Positions 1 through 8,256 are shown, counted from the stretch's first letter. The stretch is 9,199 bases of DNA from Gulosibacter massiliensis (GCA_943325745.2 CALPQP020000027.1:1-9199), one strand, 5' to 3'. A program made the numbers and translations. Notes: generated by a model not told the origin, from the letters alone.

Positions 1-1
1 C

Positions 2-934
2 TTCTTGCGAGTCCTCTCGCCTCGAGACGACACCAAGGCGTTCGACGTCGACGCGGTCAAAAAGTGGGCACCCGTCGATCAGTACGTCGGTGGCGTCGAG
101 CACGCGATTTTGCACCTCTTGTATGCGCGCTTCATCACCAAGGTTCTGTTCGACCTGGGTTACCTCGATTTCGACGAGCCCTTCACCGCGCTGTTGAACC
201 AGGGCATGGTCATCCTCGATGGCGCCAAGATGTCCAAGTCGAAGGGCAACATCGTGTTCTTCGGCGAAGAACTTGACAACTTCGGTGTGGACGCGGTGCG
301 TGTCACGATGGCCTTCGCCGGACCTCCCGAGGACGACATTGACTGGGCGGATGTGTCGGTGACGGGTTCGCACAAGTTCATCGCTCGCGCCTGGCGCATG
401 GCGCACGACGTCACGAGTGAAATCGGCGTCGACTCGTCAACCGGAGCGGCCGGACTTCGTCGCGTCACGCACAAATTTCTCGCGGATGTCGGAGGATTGG
501 TCGAGAGTTACAAGTTCAACGTTGTCATCGCTCGACTCATGGACCTTGTCAATCACGTCCGCAAAGAAATTGACACGGGAGTCGGGCCGGCCGACCCCGC
601 TGTGCGCGAAGCGGCCGAGGTCGTCTCGTTGGGCTTGTCGATGTTCGCGCCGCACGCCGCAGAGGACATGTGGTCGTTGCTCGGTCACGAACCATTCGTT
701 GGACTTCAGCAATTCCCGGTCGCCGATGCGACCCTCCTGGTCGAGGACACGATTGTCGCGGTTGTTCAGATCAACGGCAAGGTCAAGGAACGGCTCGACG
801 TTTCGCCCGGAATCACCGAGGCGGAATTGTCCGAACTCGCACTGGCCTCGGTCGCGGGGGCACTCGTAGGCAAGACGATTCGAACGACCATCGTTCGCCC
901 ACCCAAACTCGTCAACATCGTCGTCGCGGACTAG
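2..934 (+). CDS. leuS: Leucyl-tRNA synthetase, C-terminal part (5' end outside window)
   Basis: Class I aminoacyl-tRNA synthetase that charges tRNA-Leu with leucine in the cytoplasm. The window opens inside the gene: the frame is open from base 2, so the TTG at 5 is not the true start. Visible parts are the end of the catalytic core ([20 protein letters not shown], typical of LeuRS), the KMSKS loop that binds ATP (codons 227-241, context [10 protein letters not shown]), the helical anticodon-binding domain (roughly 360-700) and the small C-terminal domain that contacts the tRNA elbow (around 755-931, with [12 protein letters not shown] and ending VNIVVAD). About 310 residues of a usual 830-970 are present. 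I see no frameshift or missing motif. A 60-base gap separates it from comEA, with no clear terminator in it. Identification is from strong family resemblance. Confidence 0.97.
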   Translation, partial: FLRVLSPRDDTKAFDVDAVKKWAPVDQYVGGVEHAILHLLYARFITKVLFDLGYLDFDEPFTALLNQGMVILDGAKMSKSKGNIVFFGEELDNFGVDAVRVTMAFAGPPEDDIDWADVSVTGSHKFIARAWRMAHDVTSEIGVDSSTGAAGLRRVTHKFLADVGGLVESYKFNVVIARLMDLVNHVRKEIDTGVGPADPAVREAAEVVSLGLSMFAPHAAEDMWSLLGHEPFVGLQQFPVADATLLVEDTIVAVVQINGKVKERLDVSPGITEAELSELALASVAGALVGKTIRTTIVRPPKLVNIVVAD

Positions 935-982
935 GTTGTCCACACCCGTCGGTCGGAAACCTCGGGATTTGGGCGGAGCGAT

Positions 983-988
983 TAGCGT
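983..988 (+). promoter_or_regulatory. Possible -10 element for a leaderless comEA transcript
   Basis: The hexamer TAGCGT fits the actinobacterial TANNNT -10 pattern and ends 6 bases before the comEA ATG at 995, the spacing expected if transcription starts at the start codon itself. No Shine-Dalgarno-like purine run lies just upstream of the ATG. No convincing -35 hexamer sits 16-19 bases upstream. This is pattern-based inference only. Confidence 0.3.
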
Positions 989-994
989 GACGCC

Positions 995-1594
995 ATGGTC
1001 GAATGGTTTGTCAAGGCGGTTCCCGAAGACTCGACGTCACGCCGCAAGTTACTCCTGTCGGCTGGCGCGGGTGTAGCCGCCGTCGCCGTTATTGGCGCGC
1101 TCTGGTCTAATTCGACGAGTGGCTCCGGCGAAGTAGAGCTCGACGCAAGTGCCGATGCGGTGGTCAACAGTCAATCGAGCGGCACCCTGTTCGTTCAGGT
1201 CGTGGGTGCGGTCGTCAAACCGGGCGTATACGAGGTGCCCATGGACTCGAGAGTTATGGACGCGGTCGCGCTGGCGGGTGGACTGTCGCCTCGCGCTGAC
1301 CCGGCGTCCCTCAACCTCGCACGCATCGTCCAGGACGGTGAACAAATCATCGTCGGCGCAGCGGGTGACGCCCAGTCGCGCCGCACGGCAAGTTCCCTCT
1401 CGGACAAGGTGAACATCAACACGGCGACGGCCGAAGACCTCGACACGCTTCCTCGGATCGGGGTGACCCTTGCGGAACGAATCATCGCCTACCGCAACGA
1501 ACACGGGCCTTTCGCGGGAATCGAATCGCTGCTCGAGGTTCCGGGAATTGGCGATCTCACCCTGGCGGGAATGCGCGACAAAATCACGCTGTGA
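995..1594 (+). CDS. comEA: ComEA-type competence DNA-binding protein
   Basis: Membrane-anchored receptor that binds incoming double-stranded DNA outside the membrane and passes it to the ComEC channel. The product is 199 residues. It has a short N-terminal segment, one hydrophobic helix at about 19-37, an SLBB domain at about 64-120 (VQVVGAVVKPGVYEV) and a C-terminal helix-hairpin-helix DNA-binding domain at about 138-199 (VNINTATAEDLDTLP, then a second hairpin at LLEVPGIGDLTL). This is the usual actinobacterial ComEA order and length. The residues before the helix include SRRKLLL, which resembles a twin-arginine motif. The ATG at 995 gives the full membrane anchor; there is no strong ribosome-binding site. 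The stop overlaps the comEC start (GTGA, 1591-1594), implying translational coupling. comEA/comEC genes are common in Actinobacteria even where transformation has not been shown. Confidence 0.93.
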   Translation: MVEWFVKAVPEDSTSRRKLLLSAGAGVAAVAVIGALWSNSTSGSGEVELDASADAVVNSQSSGTLFVQVVGAVVKPGVYEVPMDSRVMDAVALAGGLSPRADPASLNLARIVQDGEQIIVGAAGDAQSRRTASSLSDKVNINTATAEDLDTLPRIGVTLAERIIAYRNEHGPFAGIESLLEVPGIGDLTLAGMRDKITL

Positions 1595-3465
1595 TCCAGC
1601 GCATTCCGGTTCTCGCATTTCCGGCGGCGGCGGCGTGGATTCTTGCGTGGTGGTTAACCAAGGCGGTGGGCTATCGACGGGACGTCGACCAACTTTTCCC
1701 CTGGGTTGAGGCGCTCCACGACGATTTTCGACTTCGCGCGGCGCAGTGGTCGGGTGATGCCGGTGCACTCGTTCCTGGTTTGGTTCTTGGCAACACCGAG
1801 GGCATTCCCGAATCACTGTCCGAAGCGATGCAGGTAACCTCGTTGACGCATCTCATGGCTGTCAGCGGCTCAAATTGTGCCATCGTCGTCGGACTCGCGT
1901 TCGGAGTAGCGGCGCTCTGTCGAGCCCCCCTCTGGGGACGGGTGTTAGCGAGCGCGGTCGCTCTCGCGAGTTTCGTCGTTGTGGTCGGTCCCGACCCGAG
2001 CGTCATTCGATCCACCATCATGGCGGCGATCGGACTCGCCACACTTCTCTGGGGGCGACCGGTTGCGGGAGCCACCGCGCTCTGCGTCGCGATTATCGTC
2101 GCACTGATGTTCGACCCGACGCTCTCTCATTCAATCGGCTTCGCTCTGTCAGTCTCGGCAACGCTGGGATTGCTGGTGATCGCGAGACCGTTGACGACGC
2201 GCTTGAGCAAGTGGATGCCAACCCCCGTTGCCATCGCGGTGGCGATTCCGTTGAGCGCCGCCATCGCCTGTCAGCCCATCATCTTGGGTTTTTCGCCGTA
2301 CATTCCGGTTTACGGAATCGTGGCCAACATTCTCGCCGAGCCCCTGGTTCCGATCGCGACCGTCTGCGGATTGTTGTGTATTATTCTGTCCCCGTTACCG
2401 TTCGTGTCGGATGGACTACTCGCGATTGCGACGGCAATGGCGAGTCTGATCGCCACTATTGCCCGAACAGGCGCGGTGCTTCCCGCCGCTCGGTTACCGT
2501 GGCCTCCCGGCATGTGGGGAGTTGTGCTCTCGGCACTCGTGTCACTCGGCATCGTGGCTGCGGTATTTGAGCGCTGGCGCACAGTTGGGGCTCTCGTGGC
2601 GATCGTGGCGGCCACAATTGGTCTCGCCTCGACGGTCGGCGCGAGCCGTGTCGCCTGGGCGAGCGCGCCGCAGGAATGGTCATGGGCGCAGTGTGACGTG
2701 GGCCAGGGTGATGCCGTTCTGGTTCGGGACGCCGGGGTGGTTGCGCTCATCGACACCGGGCGAACCGAACCGCCCATCCGTGAGTGCTTGGCGGCTTTGG
2801 GGGTCACCGACATCGACATCCTCGTGCTCACGCATTTCGATGTTGATCACGCGGGGGGATTTGGCGCGGTAGTCGGGCGCGTCGGAACCGTCCTTCACGG
2901 ACCCCCCGACGGTGACGCAGACATCGGAACCATCGAACGGCTCCGGTCGGGCGGTGCCCGAATCGTATCCGCCGAACGCGGACTCACCGGGGGGATAGGT
3001 CGACTGAACTGGCGGGTGCTGTGGCCGAGTGACGGCAATCCGCGCGAGCTGGGAAATCCCTCGAGCGTCACCATCATTTTCGAACGGAGCGATGAGTGCG
3101 ACGCGACGTGCGTGACAGGGCTCGCCCTCGGAGATTTGCCGCGAGTGGAACAAACACTTGTTCGACTCGCTGGCGGCCTGGTTCCGATCGACGTCGTCAA
3201 AGTCAGCCACCACGGCTCGCGAGATCAAGACCCCGAACTGTATCGCCGTGTCCGAGCCCCCGTCGCGTTGATCGGTGTCGGCGCCGACAACGAGTACGGA
3301 CATCCGACGGCCGAGACCCTGGATGTGCTCGCCGGCGTCGGGTCGACCGTTGCGCGAAGCGACCTCAATGGAATCGTCCTCGTGTGGCGAACGTCCAACG
3401 GCGAATTGCGGGTGTGGCGTGAACGTGCGACCGAGCCCCGATTTACACTGAACACGGAGGAATAA
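1591..3465 (+). CDS. comEC: ComEC/Rec2 DNA-uptake channel with C-terminal metallo-beta-lactamase-like domain
   Basis: Polytopic membrane protein that carries single-stranded DNA across the cytoplasmic membrane during transformation. The 624-residue product has a first membrane helix at about 5-24, the Competence domain at roughly 55-330 (SLTHLMAVSGSNCAIV at 84-99, then many hydrophobic helices and LAEPLVPIATVCGLL near 249-262), and a metallo-beta-lactamase-like domain from about 362. That domain carries DVGQGD (369-374), the metal-binding HFDVDH (415-420), VSHHGS (ending at 543) and a late GHPTAETL, so a nuclease-type metal site looks intact. The N-terminal OB-fold region (DUF4131) usual between the first helices and the Competence domain seems absent; only about 30 residues lie there. 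GTG at 1591 is chosen because it overlaps the comEA stop by 4 bases. The stop shares one base with the holA start. Confidence 0.95.
   Translation: MIQRIPVLAFPAAAAWILAWWLTKAVGYRRDVDQLFPWVEALHDDFRLRAAQWSGDAGALVPGLVLGNTEGIPESLSEAMQVTSLTHLMAVSGSNCAIVVGLAFGVAALCRAPLWGRVLASAVALASFVVVVGPDPSVIRSTIMAAIGLATLLWGRPVAGATALCVAIIVALMFDPTLSHSIGFALSVSATLGLLVIARPLTTRLSKWMPTPVAIAVAIPLSAAIACQPIILGFSPYIPVYGIVANILAEPLVPIATVCGLLCIILSPLPFVSDGLLAIATAMASLIATIARTGAVLPAARLPWPPGMWGVVLSALVSLGIVAAVFERWRTVGALVAIVAATIGLASTVGASRVAWASAPQEWSWAQCDVGQGDAVLVRDAGVVALIDTGRTEPPIRECLAALGVTDIDILVLTHFDVDHAGGFGAVVGRVGTVLHGPPDGDADIGTIERLRSGGARIVSAERGLTGGIGRLNWRVLWPSDGNPRELGNPSSVTIIFERSDECDATCVTGLALGDLPRVEQTLVRLAGGLVPIDVVKVSHHGSRDQDPELYRRVRAPVALIGVGADNEYGHPTAETLDVLAGVGSTVARSDLNGIVLVWRTSNGELRVWRERATEPRFTLNTEE
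3456..3460 (+). promoter_or_regulatory. Shine-Dalgarno site of holA
   Basis: GGAGG lies 4 bases upstream of the ATG at 3465, inside the last codons of comEC. It is the clearest ribosome-binding site in the window. It fixes the holA start and shows that holA does not depend only on translational coupling with comEC. Confidence 0.75.
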
Positions 3466-4448
3466 TGTCGAAAACCGAGGTTGTGCCGTGGCACGGGATG
3501 CGCGAAGCACCCATCGTGCTCGTCACGGGTTCCGAGTCTTACCTCGCCGACCGGGTTTTTCGCGAGTTGCGCGACCGCGTTCGAATCGCTCAGCCTGAAC
3601 TCGAAGTCACCGATCTCGACGGGGCGAACTATGCGGTCGGAACTCTTCTCGATGTTGCGAGTCCCTCGTTGTTCGGCGAACCACGCATGATTCGCATCGC
3701 GAACGGCGAATCGGGCGGGGACGACTTCGTCGCCGATATTCAGTCCTATCTCGAGGTCATCGCCGATGACGTCATCGTCATTGTGCGACACGGTGGTGGC
3801 AACCGTGGCAAGAAGTTGCTCGACACGCTTCGCGCCCATCCGACAACCCTCGAGGTCGAATGCGCCGAGTTGAAGAGAGAAGCGGACCGGGTCCAGTTCG
3901 CCTCCGCTGAGTTCAATCGCCTCGGGGCGAAGGTTGACCGTGCGGCCGTCGGAGCCCTCGCCGAGGCATTCGCGGGGGATCTCGCCGAACTTGCCGCAGC
4001 GTGCGAACAAATAGCGCGCGACGCTCTGGGGAAGCCCATCACGAAGGAATTTGTCGACACCTATTACCAGGGCCGTGAGGAAGTGACGTCCTTTGCCGTC
4101 GCCGACATGGCAATCGATGGCAACCGAGCCGAAGCACTTCGGCTACTGCGTCACGCGATCCAATCCGGTGTCGACCCCGTGCCTTTGATTGCGGCGTTCG
4201 CGGCCAAGCTCCGACAGCTCGCCAAGGTCGGTGGGTACACCGGTTCGCCCAGTAACGCGGCGAAAGACCTCGGTATGCCGCCGTGGATGATCGACAAATC
4301 CAGGAGTGCGCTTCGGAAATGGACCGGCCCGACACTCGGCAGGGCGATTCTGGTCGTCGCTGAGGCCGATTCGATGGTCAAGGGCGCCGGCCGCGACCCC
4401 GAATTTGCCGTTGAGCGGATGGTTGACCGCGTAGCGTCCCGAACCTAG
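3465..4448 (+). CDS. holA: DNA polymerase III subunit delta
   Basis: Delta subunit of the clamp loader, which opens the beta sliding clamp so it can be placed on primed DNA at the replication fork. The product is 327 residues, a normal length for the family. The N-terminal part has the AAA-like fold start PIVLVTGSESYLADRVFREL (16-35) without a Walker A lysine, as expected because delta does not hydrolyse ATP. It continues with the typical ASPSLFGEPRMIRI segment. The helical C-terminal part contains AFAAKLRQLAKV and the ending DPEFAVERMVDRVA, seen in actinobacterial HolA. The ATG overlaps the comEC stop by one base (TAATG) and has a strong GGAGG site. The comEA-comEC-holA order is conserved in many bacteria. 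A hairpin at 4457-4486 follows the stop. Confidence 0.93.
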   Translation: MSKTEVVPWHGMREAPIVLVTGSESYLADRVFRELRDRVRIAQPELEVTDLDGANYAVGTLLDVASPSLFGEPRMIRIANGESGGDDFVADIQSYLEVIADDVIVIVRHGGGNRGKKLLDTLRAHPTTLEVECAELKREADRVQFASAEFNRLGAKVDRAAVGALAEAFAGDLAELAAACEQIARDALGKPITKEFVDTYYQGREEVTSFAVADMAIDGNRAEALRLLRHAIQSGVDPVPLIAAFAAKLRQLAKVGGYTGSPSNAAKDLGMPPWMIDKSRSALRKWTGPTLGRAILVVAEADSMVKGAGRDPEFAVERMVDRVASRT

Positions 4449-4456
4449 ACACACAA

Positions 4457-4486
4457 CGACGGCCCCCGGTTTCCCGGGAGCCGTCG
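4457..4486. terminator. Hairpin between convergent holA and rpsT, probable bidirectional terminator
   Basis: Two 13-base arms (4457-4469 and 4474-4486) pair with a single C/A mismatch around a TTTC loop, giving a very G+C-rich stem. It lies 8 bases after the holA stop and 16 bases beyond the rpsT stop, so it can serve both converging transcripts. The T-tracts on either side are short (AAGTTT on the plus side), so termination may be imperfect or rely mainly on the stem, as is common in Actinobacteria. Confidence 0.8.
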
Positions 4487-4502
4487 AAGTTTAGCGGAAG
4501 AT

Positions 4503-4949
4503 CTATTTCTTCGGTGCAGCGGCCTTGGTGGCGCTAGTTTTAGCCGGAGCCTTTGCTGCTGCCTTGGCGGGAGCTTTCACTGCCGCCTTCTTGGCGGGGG
4601 CCTTTGCGGTCGCCTTCTTGGCGGGTGCTTTGGCCGGAGCTTTCTTAGCGGGTGCTTTGGCCGGAGCCTTGGTCACCGTGGCGTCGCCCGATATTGCGGC
4701 GGCCTGGGCAGCGATACCCGACTTGCGGTTCGCCGCTTGGTTCTTGTGAATGACACCCTTCGACACGGCCTTGTCAATCTTGCGCGTTGCTGCGGCAACG
4801 GCATTGACGGCGGCCGCCTTGTCGCCCGTCGCGATTGCCTCGCGCGCGATGCGGATGACGGTCTTGAGTTCGCTCTTGACGGCCCTGTTGCGCTCTTGCG
4901 CCTTGAGGTTTGTCTTGATTCGCTTAATCTGCGACTTGATATTTGCCAC
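4503..4949 (-). CDS. rpsT: 30S ribosomal protein S20 with long Ala/Lys/Pro-rich C-terminal tail
   Basis: S20 binds 16S rRNA early in 30S subunit assembly. Residues 1-88 form a complete normal S20: [20 protein letters not shown] at the start, ending in [20 protein letters not shown], a hallmark of the family. The usual length is about 86-90 residues, but this product is 148, because about 55-60 residues of KAPAK/KKAPAKA-type repeats follow. That tail is lysine-rich, resembling histone H1-like tails, and should be disordered. The start is GTG at 4949: it gives the family N-terminus, and AAGGA (4962-4958) sits 8 bases upstream. The same frame stays open upstream to 5192, but that stretch looks nothing like S20. 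The gene stands alone, convergent with holA and divergent from lepA. Confidence 0.95.
   Translation of the reverse strand: MANIKSQIKRIKTNLKAQERNRAVKSELKTVIRIAREAIATGDKAAAVNAVAAATRKIDKAVSKGVIHKNQAANRKSGIAAQAAAISGDATVTKAPAKAPAKKAPAKAPAKKATAKAPAKKAAVKAPAKAAAKAPAKTSATKAAAPKK
4506..4672 (-). repeat. Repeat-rich segment encoding the KAPAK tail of S20
   Basis: Low-complexity region with short tandem units inside rpsT. The clearest pair is a 20-base exact match at 4621-4640 and 4648-4667, a period of 27 bases or 9 codons. Just outside the match the two copies differ by single bases. More diverged copies continue towards 4530. All units keep the reading frame, so tail length could change by slippage or unequal recombination without breaking S20. 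Confidence 0.8.
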
Positions 4950-5112
4950 GAATGGTTTCCTTAGGTGAGTGGTGTCGAACCGAGATGGGGTGTTGCGAAT
5001 CCCGGTGTCGTTCCGTGCATCGGAGAGAGGGCCTCTGCACGCAAGCCAAGAGACAACGTTACCAGAGGCGAACGGCGCATGGCGACCGCGAGGCGTGAAA
5101 CAATAGAGAACG
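4950..5112. promoter_or_regulatory. Divergent rpsT/lepA promoter region
   Basis: This 163-base spacer must hold the promoters of both rpsT (minus) and lepA (plus). On the minus strand a TAACGT hexamer (5061-5056) fits the -10 pattern. An acceptable but weak -35 (TCGCCA, 5085-5080) lies 18 bases away. That would give rpsT a leader of about 100 bases. On the plus strand AACAAT (5099-5104) is a possible -10 for lepA, with no good -35 and only a weak AGAG before the ATG. A short AGAGG-G-CCTCT dyad lies near 5024-5034. The assignments are tentative. Confidence 0.35.
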
Positions 5113-6960
5113 ATGTCCCGTTCCACGAAGCCGCCAATTCCGTCACGCACGGACCCGTCGATAATCCGAAATTTCTGCATTATCGCGCACATCGATCACG
5201 GAAAATCCACGCTCGCCGACCGCATGCTCGGAATCACGGGGATTGTTGGCGACCGTGACATGCGGGCCCAGTACCTCGATCGCATGGACATCGAGCGCGA
5301 ACGAGGAATCACCATCAAGAGTCAGGCCGTGCGCATGCCGTGGTCCGTGGATGGCGTGGATTACGCGCTCAACATGATTGACACCCCGGGCCATGTCGAC
5401 TTCTCGTACGAGGTTTCTCGGTCTCTCGCCGCCTGCGAAGGGGCAATTCTTCTCGTGGATGCGGCCCAAGGAATCGAAGCACAGACTCTCGCCAACCTGT
5501 ACCTGGCGCTCGAGAACGACCTCGAAATCATCCCGGTGCTCAACAAGATCGATTTGCCCTCGGCGGATCCCGAAAAATACGCGAAGGAACTCGCGTCTCT
5601 CATCGGCGGAGACCCCGATGACGTGATGCGCGTGTCGGGAAAGACGGGCGTCGGAGTCGACGAACTGCTCGATCGAGTCGTACAGAAGATTCCCGCACCG
5701 GTCGGCGACCCGACGGCCCCCGCACGTGCCATGATTTTCGACTCGGTCTATGACTCCTATCGGGGAGTCGTAACCTACGTGCGCGTCATGGACGGTTCTC
5801 TCAGCCCTCGAGAGCGAATCCAGATGATGTCGACGCGGGCCGCCCATGAACTATTGGAAATCGGCGTTTCGTCACCTGAACCGACCCAGTCCGAAGGACT
5901 CGGTGTCGGCGAGGTGGGGTACCTCATCACTGGCGTGAAAGACGTCCGCCAGTCCAAGGTCGGCGATACCGTGACGAACCTCGCGAAGCCGGCCAAAATC
6001 GCACTCGAGGGCTACACCGACCCCAAGCCGATGGTCTACTCGGGGTTGTACCCGCTCGACGGCGCTGAGTTCCCCGATCTGCGCGAAGCACTCGACAAAC
6101 TCAAGCTCAGTGACGCCTCGCTGGTGTACGAGCCGGAAACCTCCGTCGCCCTTGGGTTCGGGTTCCGATGTGGGTTCCTTGGGCTGTTGCACCTCGAAAT
6201 CATCACCGAGCGCCTGGAACGCGAATTCGGACTCGACCTTATCGCCACCGCCCCGAGCGTTATCTACAACGTCTCTACCGACGACGGTAAAGAAATTCAG
6301 GTCACCAACCCGTCGGAATACCCCGTCGGAAAAATCAAGTCGGTCCGCGAACCGATCGTGCGCGCGGCGGTGCTGGCCCCCAAGGATTATGTCGGCACAA
6401 TCATGGAACTGTGCCAGACGAGGCGCGGAACCCTGATTGGAATGGATTACCTGGGTGAAGACCGCGTGGAAATCAAATACACAATTCCCCTCGGCGAAAT
6501 CGTTTTTGATTTCTTTGACAACCTCAAGTCGCGAACCGCTGGGTACGCGTCGCTCGATTACGAACCGGCAGGCGAACAAGAAGCGGATCTCGTGAAGGTC
6601 GACATCCTGTTGCAGGGTGAGCAAGTCGATGCGTTCTCGGCGATCGTGCATCGCGACAAGGCCTATGCCTACGGTGTGATGATGACCTCCCGACTGCGTG
6701 AACTCATTCCACGCCAGCAATTCGAGGTTCCGATTCAGGCGGCCATCGGCGCACGGATAATCGCCCGGGAGAGCATTCGCGCCATGCGTAAGGACGTGCT
6801 CGCGAAGTGTTACGGCGGCGACATCAGTCGTAAGCGCAAATTGCTCGAGAAGCAAAAGGCGGGGAAGAAGCGCATGAAGATGGTCGGCCGAGTCGAGGTT
6901 CCGCAAGAAGCGTTCATCGCCGCCTTGTCGGGGGACACCGAAAAGAAGGACAAGAAGTGA
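5113..6960 (+). CDS. lepA: Elongation factor 4 (LepA), translational GTPase
   Basis: Ribosome-associated GTPase, related to EF-G, implicated in back-translocation and in initiation or 30S biogenesis. The 615-residue product has the full LepA set. G1 is AHIDHGKST (25-33), the switch I segment is RERGITIK (62-69), G3 is DTPGHVDF (90-97), G4 is NKID (144-147) and G5 is SGKTG (175-179). EF-G-like domains II, III and V follow, then the LepA-specific C-terminal domain ending in [17 protein letters not shown] and [12 protein letters not shown]. Length and motifs are normal, with no sign of damage. ATG at 5113 gives a short N-terminal extension before [17 protein letters not shown], as in other actinobacterial LepA. 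The stop overlaps the next start (GTGA, 6957-6960), so the following membrane-protein gene and ribF are probably co-transcribed. Confidence 0.98.
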   Translation: MSRSTKPPIPSRTDPSIIRNFCIIAHIDHGKSTLADRMLGITGIVGDRDMRAQYLDRMDIERERGITIKSQAVRMPWSVDGVDYALNMIDTPGHVDFSYEVSRSLAACEGAILLVDAAQGIEAQTLANLYLALENDLEIIPVLNKIDLPSADPEKYAKELASLIGGDPDDVMRVSGKTGVGVDELLDRVVQKIPAPVGDPTAPARAMIFDSVYDSYRGVVTYVRVMDGSLSPRERIQMMSTRAAHELLEIGVSSPEPTQSEGLGVGEVGYLITGVKDVRQSKVGDTVTNLAKPAKIALEGYTDPKPMVYSGLYPLDGAEFPDLREALDKLKLSDASLVYEPETSVALGFGFRCGFLGLLHLEIITERLEREFGLDLIATAPSVIYNVSTDDGKEIQVTNPSEYPVGKIKSVREPIVRAAVLAPKDYVGTIMELCQTRRGTLIGMDYLGEDRVEIKYTIPLGEIVFDFFDNLKSRTAGYASLDYEPAGEQEADLVKVDILLQGEQVDAFSAIVHRDKAYAYGVMMTSRLRELIPRQQFEVPIQAAIGARIIARESIRAMRKDVLAKCYGGDISRKRKLLEKQKAGKKRMKMVGRVEVPQEAFIAALSGDTEKKDKK

Positions 6961-7322
6961 CCACGGGACTCTCGCGACTGTTGATCCTCGGATATCTAAT
7001 TCTGGCGGTGGCGGCCACCGGGCGGAGTGCCTTCCAAATCGCGACGAAATTCTCGGAAGCGCCGCTTGCTTACACGTTGTCGGCCATCGCGGCGGCACAC
7101 TATTTCCTCGCCGTGCTTGCGATCGCGCGCAGATGGCGCAGATTTGCCATCGCCATCATGGTGGTCGAACTTATTGGCGTACTGAGCGTTGGAATGTTGA
7201 CCTATCTGATCCCCACGCTCTTCCACGCCAATTCGGTGTGGTCCTACTTCGGTCTTGGATACGGATACGTGCCCGTGCTCTTGCCCATCCTTGGGCTGTG
7301 GTGGGCGTGGGAAACCCGATGA
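6957..7322 (+). CDS. Small four-helix integral membrane protein, function unknown
   Basis: I do not recognise a named family. The 121-residue product has four likely membrane helices at about 6-26, 37-57, 63-86 and 95-118. A short loop with [19 protein letters not shown] lies between the first two, and an arginine-rich turn (ARRWRRF, 57-63) between the second and third. The positive-inside rule puts that turn in the cytoplasm and so both ends outside. The last helix is rich in Trp, Tyr and Gly. GTG at 6957 overlaps the lepA stop by 4 bases, and the TGA at 7320-7322 overlaps the ribF ATG, so translation is likely coupled on both sides. The sequence looks like a conserved protein, not a chance frame, because both boundaries are exact and the helix pattern is clean. 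The position next to ribF might suggest a link to flavin, but nothing in the sequence shows it. Confidence 0.8.
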   Translation: MTTGLSRLLILGYLILAVAATGRSAFQIATKFSEAPLAYTLSAIAAAHYFLAVLAIARRWRRFAIAIMVVELIGVLSVGMLTYLIPTLFHANSVWSYFGLGYGYVPVLLPILGLWWAWETR

Positions 7323-8248
7323 CCGACTGGCCATTGCCGCGCGACGGCATCGATTCCGTTGTCACCATCGGCAAGTTTGACGGCGTTCACATCGGGCACC
7401 GCGAAGTCGTCTCGCAACTTCGCGCCCGCGCCAACGGTCGACGCGTTGTGGTTATCACCTTCGACCGTCATCCACTGGAATTGTTCGACCCCACCCGCGC
7501 CCCGCAGCCGATTCTGTCCATTCCTCAAAAGGTCGAGGCCCTGTTGAGCGCCGGCGCGGACCGCGTCGTTGTACTGCCGTTCACGACCGAATTCGCGGCG
7601 ATGTCACCCGACGCGTTCATCGACGAGATTTTGCTGACTGGAGTATCCGCATCACTCGTCCTCGTCGGGTCTGACTTCCGCTTCGGGGCGAAAGGTGCGG
7701 GGACGATCGAGACGCTAATCGCGCGCGGTACCCCGGCGGGACTAGAGGTTGTGCGACTCGACCACGTGTGCGTCGACGGTGGAGTCAAGGTGTCGTCGTC
7801 AACGATTCGAGGCGCGATCCTTGCCGGAGATGTCGAGACCGCCACAAAACTGTTGGGCCGACCTCATCGCGTTCGCGGTGTTGTGGTACAGGGGCATCAG
7901 CGCGGCCGGATGCTTGGGTACCCCACGGCTAACCTCGAAGAAGACAACGAGGGACTTGTGCCGAAGGCGGGCGTGTATGCGGGAATCATCCGCGTGCTCG
8001 GTGAAGAATTTTTCGGTGCAATTTCTGTAGGAAGGAACCCCACCTTCAACGATGTGACCCGGGACCAAGTTGAAACACATGCACTTGACGCGAATTTCAA
8101 TGCCTACGGGGCAACGGCCGAAGTTGTCTTTATCCACTGGGTTCGGAATGTGGAGGCGTTCGGGTCGGTTGATGACCTGATCGTCGCGCTCGATGGCGAT
8201 GTGGTGAATATTCGCGGCATGATTGCGAAAGGCACTCTTCATCTGTAG
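7319..8248 (+). CDS. ribF: Bifunctional riboflavin kinase / FAD synthetase
   Basis: Makes FMN from riboflavin and then FAD from FMN, using ATP, in the cytoplasm. The 309-residue product has both modules. The N-terminal nucleotidyltransferase has TIGKFDGVHIGH (16-27) with the HxGH nucleotide-binding motif, VGSDFRFGAKGAG around 116-128 and SSSTIR (159-164). The C-terminal riboflavin kinase has RGRMLGYPTANL with the PTAN motif at 202-205, VGRNPTF (237-243) and VETHALD (251-257), where E252 is the expected catalytic acid. Length is normal. ATG at 7319 is chosen because it overlaps the preceding stop (ATGA) and directly precedes the conserved N-terminus; longer in-frame starts would overlap the membrane-protein gene. 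In many Actinobacteria ribF sits beside truB, so this place behind lepA is unusual. A 55-base gap with a new promoter follows. Confidence 0.96.
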   Translation: MTDWPLPRDGIDSVVTIGKFDGVHIGHREVVSQLRARANGRRVVVITFDRHPLELFDPTRAPQPILSIPQKVEALLSAGADRVVVLPFTTEFAAMSPDAFIDEILLTGVSASLVLVGSDFRFGAKGAGTIETLIARGTPAGLEVVRLDHVCVDGGVKVSSSTIRGAILAGDVETATKLLGRPHRVRGVVVQGHQRGRMLGYPTANLEEDNEGLVPKAGVYAGIIRVLGEEFFGAISVGRNPTFNDVTRDQVETHALDANFNAYGATAEVVFIHWVRNVEAFGSVDDLIVALDGDVVNIRGMIAKGTLHL

Positions 8249-8256
8249 ACGGGCGT

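Noticed and set aside
935..994. Terminator between leuS and comEA
   Set aside because: Only a 4-base CCCG/CGGG pairing with a long loop is visible and no T-run follows, so it is not supportable.
4525..4749. Plus-strand Ala/Gly/Phe-rich frame looking like a hydrophobic protein
   Set aside because: It is the complement of the lysine/alanine repeats of the S20 tail, so the hydrophobic pattern is an artefact.
4950..5192. Upstream in-frame extension of rpsT to an ATG at 5192
   Set aside because: It would overlap the divergent lepA start, does not resemble S20, and the GTG at 4949 has a good ribosome-binding site and the family N-terminus.
5872..7098. Minus-strand open frame of 408 codons opposite lepA
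   Set aside because: Antisense shadow of a conserved lepA; no motifs, and it crosses the lepA stop into the next gene.
7133..7318. Longer in-frame start for ribF
   Set aside because: It would overlap the membrane-protein gene by nearly 190 bases; the ATG at 7319 overlaps the preceding stop and directly precedes the conserved domain.
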